Below, piece after piece: positions 25,066 through 25,997 of a stretch of 25,997 nucleotides of DNA (within the stretch, counting starts at the first letter, position 1; each line of letters starts with the position of its first letter). Both the position numbers and the translations under genes were made by a program. The DNA is taken from assembly GCA_964354135.1 (NCBI GenBank), contig CAYGZA010000056.1, positions 1-25,997 of the forward strand, in the 5' to 3' direction. The notes under the pieces were generated by a model. The model was not told the origin of the DNA, ran no database searches, and was given only the letters and a program-made list of their open reading frames with translations. The DNA comes from CAYGZA01 sp964354135 (GTDB lineage Bacteria > Planctomycetota > Planctomycetia > Pirellulales > Thermoguttaceae).

Positions 25066-25997
25066 ATGGCGCGACCGGTAACCATGTTTACGGGCCAGTG
25101 GGCCGATTTGTCCCTCGAGACGTTGGCGGCCAAGTGCCGGGGTTTCGGCTTCGACGGCCTGGAGCTGGCCTGCTGGGGAGACCACTTTGAAGTCCCAAAG
25201 GCCCTTCGCGAGGACGGCTACTGCGCCCAGAAGCGCAAGCTCCTCGACAAGCACAACATGCAGGTCTTTGCCGTCAGCGCCCACCTGGTCGGGCAGGCGG
25301 TGCTCGACAACATCGACTACCGGCATCAAGCCATCCTCCCGCCCCACGTCTGGGGCGACGGCGAGCCGGCCGGCGTGAACGCGCGGGCCGCCGAAGAACT
25401 CAAGGACACCGCCCGGGCCGCCCAGAAGCTGGGCGTCGGCGTGGTCAACGGGTTTACCGGCTCCAGCATCTGGCACCTGTTGTACTCGTTCCCACCGGTG
25501 CCGCCGGCGATGATCGACGCCGGTTTTCAGCTCCTCGCCGAGCAGTTCAACCCGATCCTCGACGTCTTCGGCGAGTGCGGCGTGAAGTTCGCCCTCGAGG
25601 TACACCCCACGGAAATCGCCTTCGACATCTACTCCGCCGAGCGGGCCCTCCAGGCCCTGGACAACCGCGAGGAGTTCGGCTTCAACTTCGATCCGAGCCA
25701 CCTGATCTGGCAGGGGGTCGACCCGGTGGAGTTCCTCCGCGCGTTCCCGGACCGGATCTACCACGTCCACATGAAGGACGCCATCGTCAAGCTCAACGGC
25801 AAGAGCGGGATCCTTTCGAGCCACCTCAATTTCGGCGACCCGCGGCGCGGCTGGGACTTCCGCTCCCTGGGCCGCGGCGGCGTGAACTTCGAGGAGATCG
25901 TTCGGGCCTTGAACGACATCGGCTACAAGGGCCCGCTTTCGGTCGAGTGGGAAGACAGCGGCATGGACCGCGACCACGGGGCCAAGGAGGCCTGCGA
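25066..25997 (+). CDS. Sugar phosphate isomerase/epimerase (TIM barrel, xylose-isomerase-like; 3' end outside window)
   Basis: The first 310 codons of a TIM-barrel protein of the AP-endonuclease-2/xylose-isomerase-like superfamily. Recognisable are the N-terminal GFDGLELACWGDHFE, the metal-ligand region LEVHPTE, NFDPSHLIWQGVD, HVHMKDA and, near the edge, LSVEWED. These carry the Glu/His/Asp ligands of the divalent metal site. Members isomerise or epimerise sugars, inosose or hydroxypyruvate-type substrates in the cytoplasm; the exact substrate cannot be told here. The start at ATG 25066 follows a strong AGGAGG (25052-25057). The reading frame is open to the end of the window, so the C-terminus is missing. 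Confidence 0.88.
   Translation, partial: MARPVTMFTGQWADLSLETLAAKCRGFGFDGLELACWGDHFEVPKALREDGYCAQKRKLLDKHNMQVFAVSAHLVGQAVLDNIDYRHQAILPPHVWGDGEPAGVNARAAEELKDTARAAQKLGVGVVNGFTGSSIWHLLYSFPPVPPAMIDAGFQLLAEQFNPILDVFGECGVKFALEVHPTEIAFDIYSAERALQALDNREEFGFNFDPSHLIWQGVDPVEFLRAFPDRIYHVHMKDAIVKLNGKSGILSSHLNFGDPRRGWDFRSLGRGGVNFEEIVRALNDIGYKGPLSVEWEDSGMDRDHGAKEAC

Overview
The window is a GC-rich (roughly two-thirds GC), gene-dense stretch from what is most likely a planctomycete, or a metagenome scaffold of one. This is an inference from the gene content and style: a Pfa/PUFA-type multidomain lipid synthase, an inositol-3-phosphate synthase, a TANGO2/NRDE protein, a TIM-barrel sugar-phosphate isomerase and short dispersed hairpin repeats. 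No rRNA, tRNA, CRISPR array or complete autonomous transposon was found. One run of 100 Ns (11404-11503) is a scaffold gap.

Left flank (1-3513, all minus strand): a DEAD-box RNA helicase cut by the window edge, a 264-bp non-autonomous inverted-repeat element with a perfect 10-bp target duplication, an inositol-3-phosphate synthase, and a TANGO2/NRDE-family protein. A 462-bp structured intergenic region (3514-3975) follows.

Centre, plus strand (3976-18762): a lipid/polyketide locus. It holds a KAS III (FabH-like) enzyme, an NAD-binding thioester-reductase-like SDR fused to an SCP2-like domain, a giant synthase, a 4'-phosphopantetheinyl transferase and a FabL-type enoyl-ACP reductase. The last three are translationally coupled. 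The synthase reads KS - KS0/CLF-like - AT - ACP - (gap) - ACP - C45/AAT-type Ntn acyltransferase - KR - KR - DH. The gap falls inside tandem, nearly identical ACP repeats. The apparent frame change across it disappears if the missing DNA is 111 bp, the value predicted from the second repeat, or 111 bp plus further in-frame units. It is therefore most likely one gene of about 3,500 codons or more. FabH could supply a starter, the synthase could elongate, ketoreduce and dehydrate, and the separate FabL could complete reduction.

Centre, minus strand (18792-23374): a tight operon of ABC ATPase, FtsX/MacB-type permease and a condensation/PapA/wax-ester-synthase-like acyltransferase with HHxxxDG. 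It converges on the lipid operon with 29 bp between stop codons. It is a candidate for final acyl transfer and export or envelope trafficking of the product.

Right flank: a secreted protein of unknown function (minus), a 379-bp divergent intergenic region carrying a second copy of a dispersed hairpin repeat, and a sugar-phosphate isomerase/epimerase (plus) that runs off the end.

The strongest novelty candidate is the Ntn-hydrolase (penicillin acyltransferase-fold) domain embedded between the ACPs and the KRs. By family precedent it should self-cleave at a Gly-Cys bond, so the megasynthase may cut itself into two subunits and release its chain by transfer to an amine or water.
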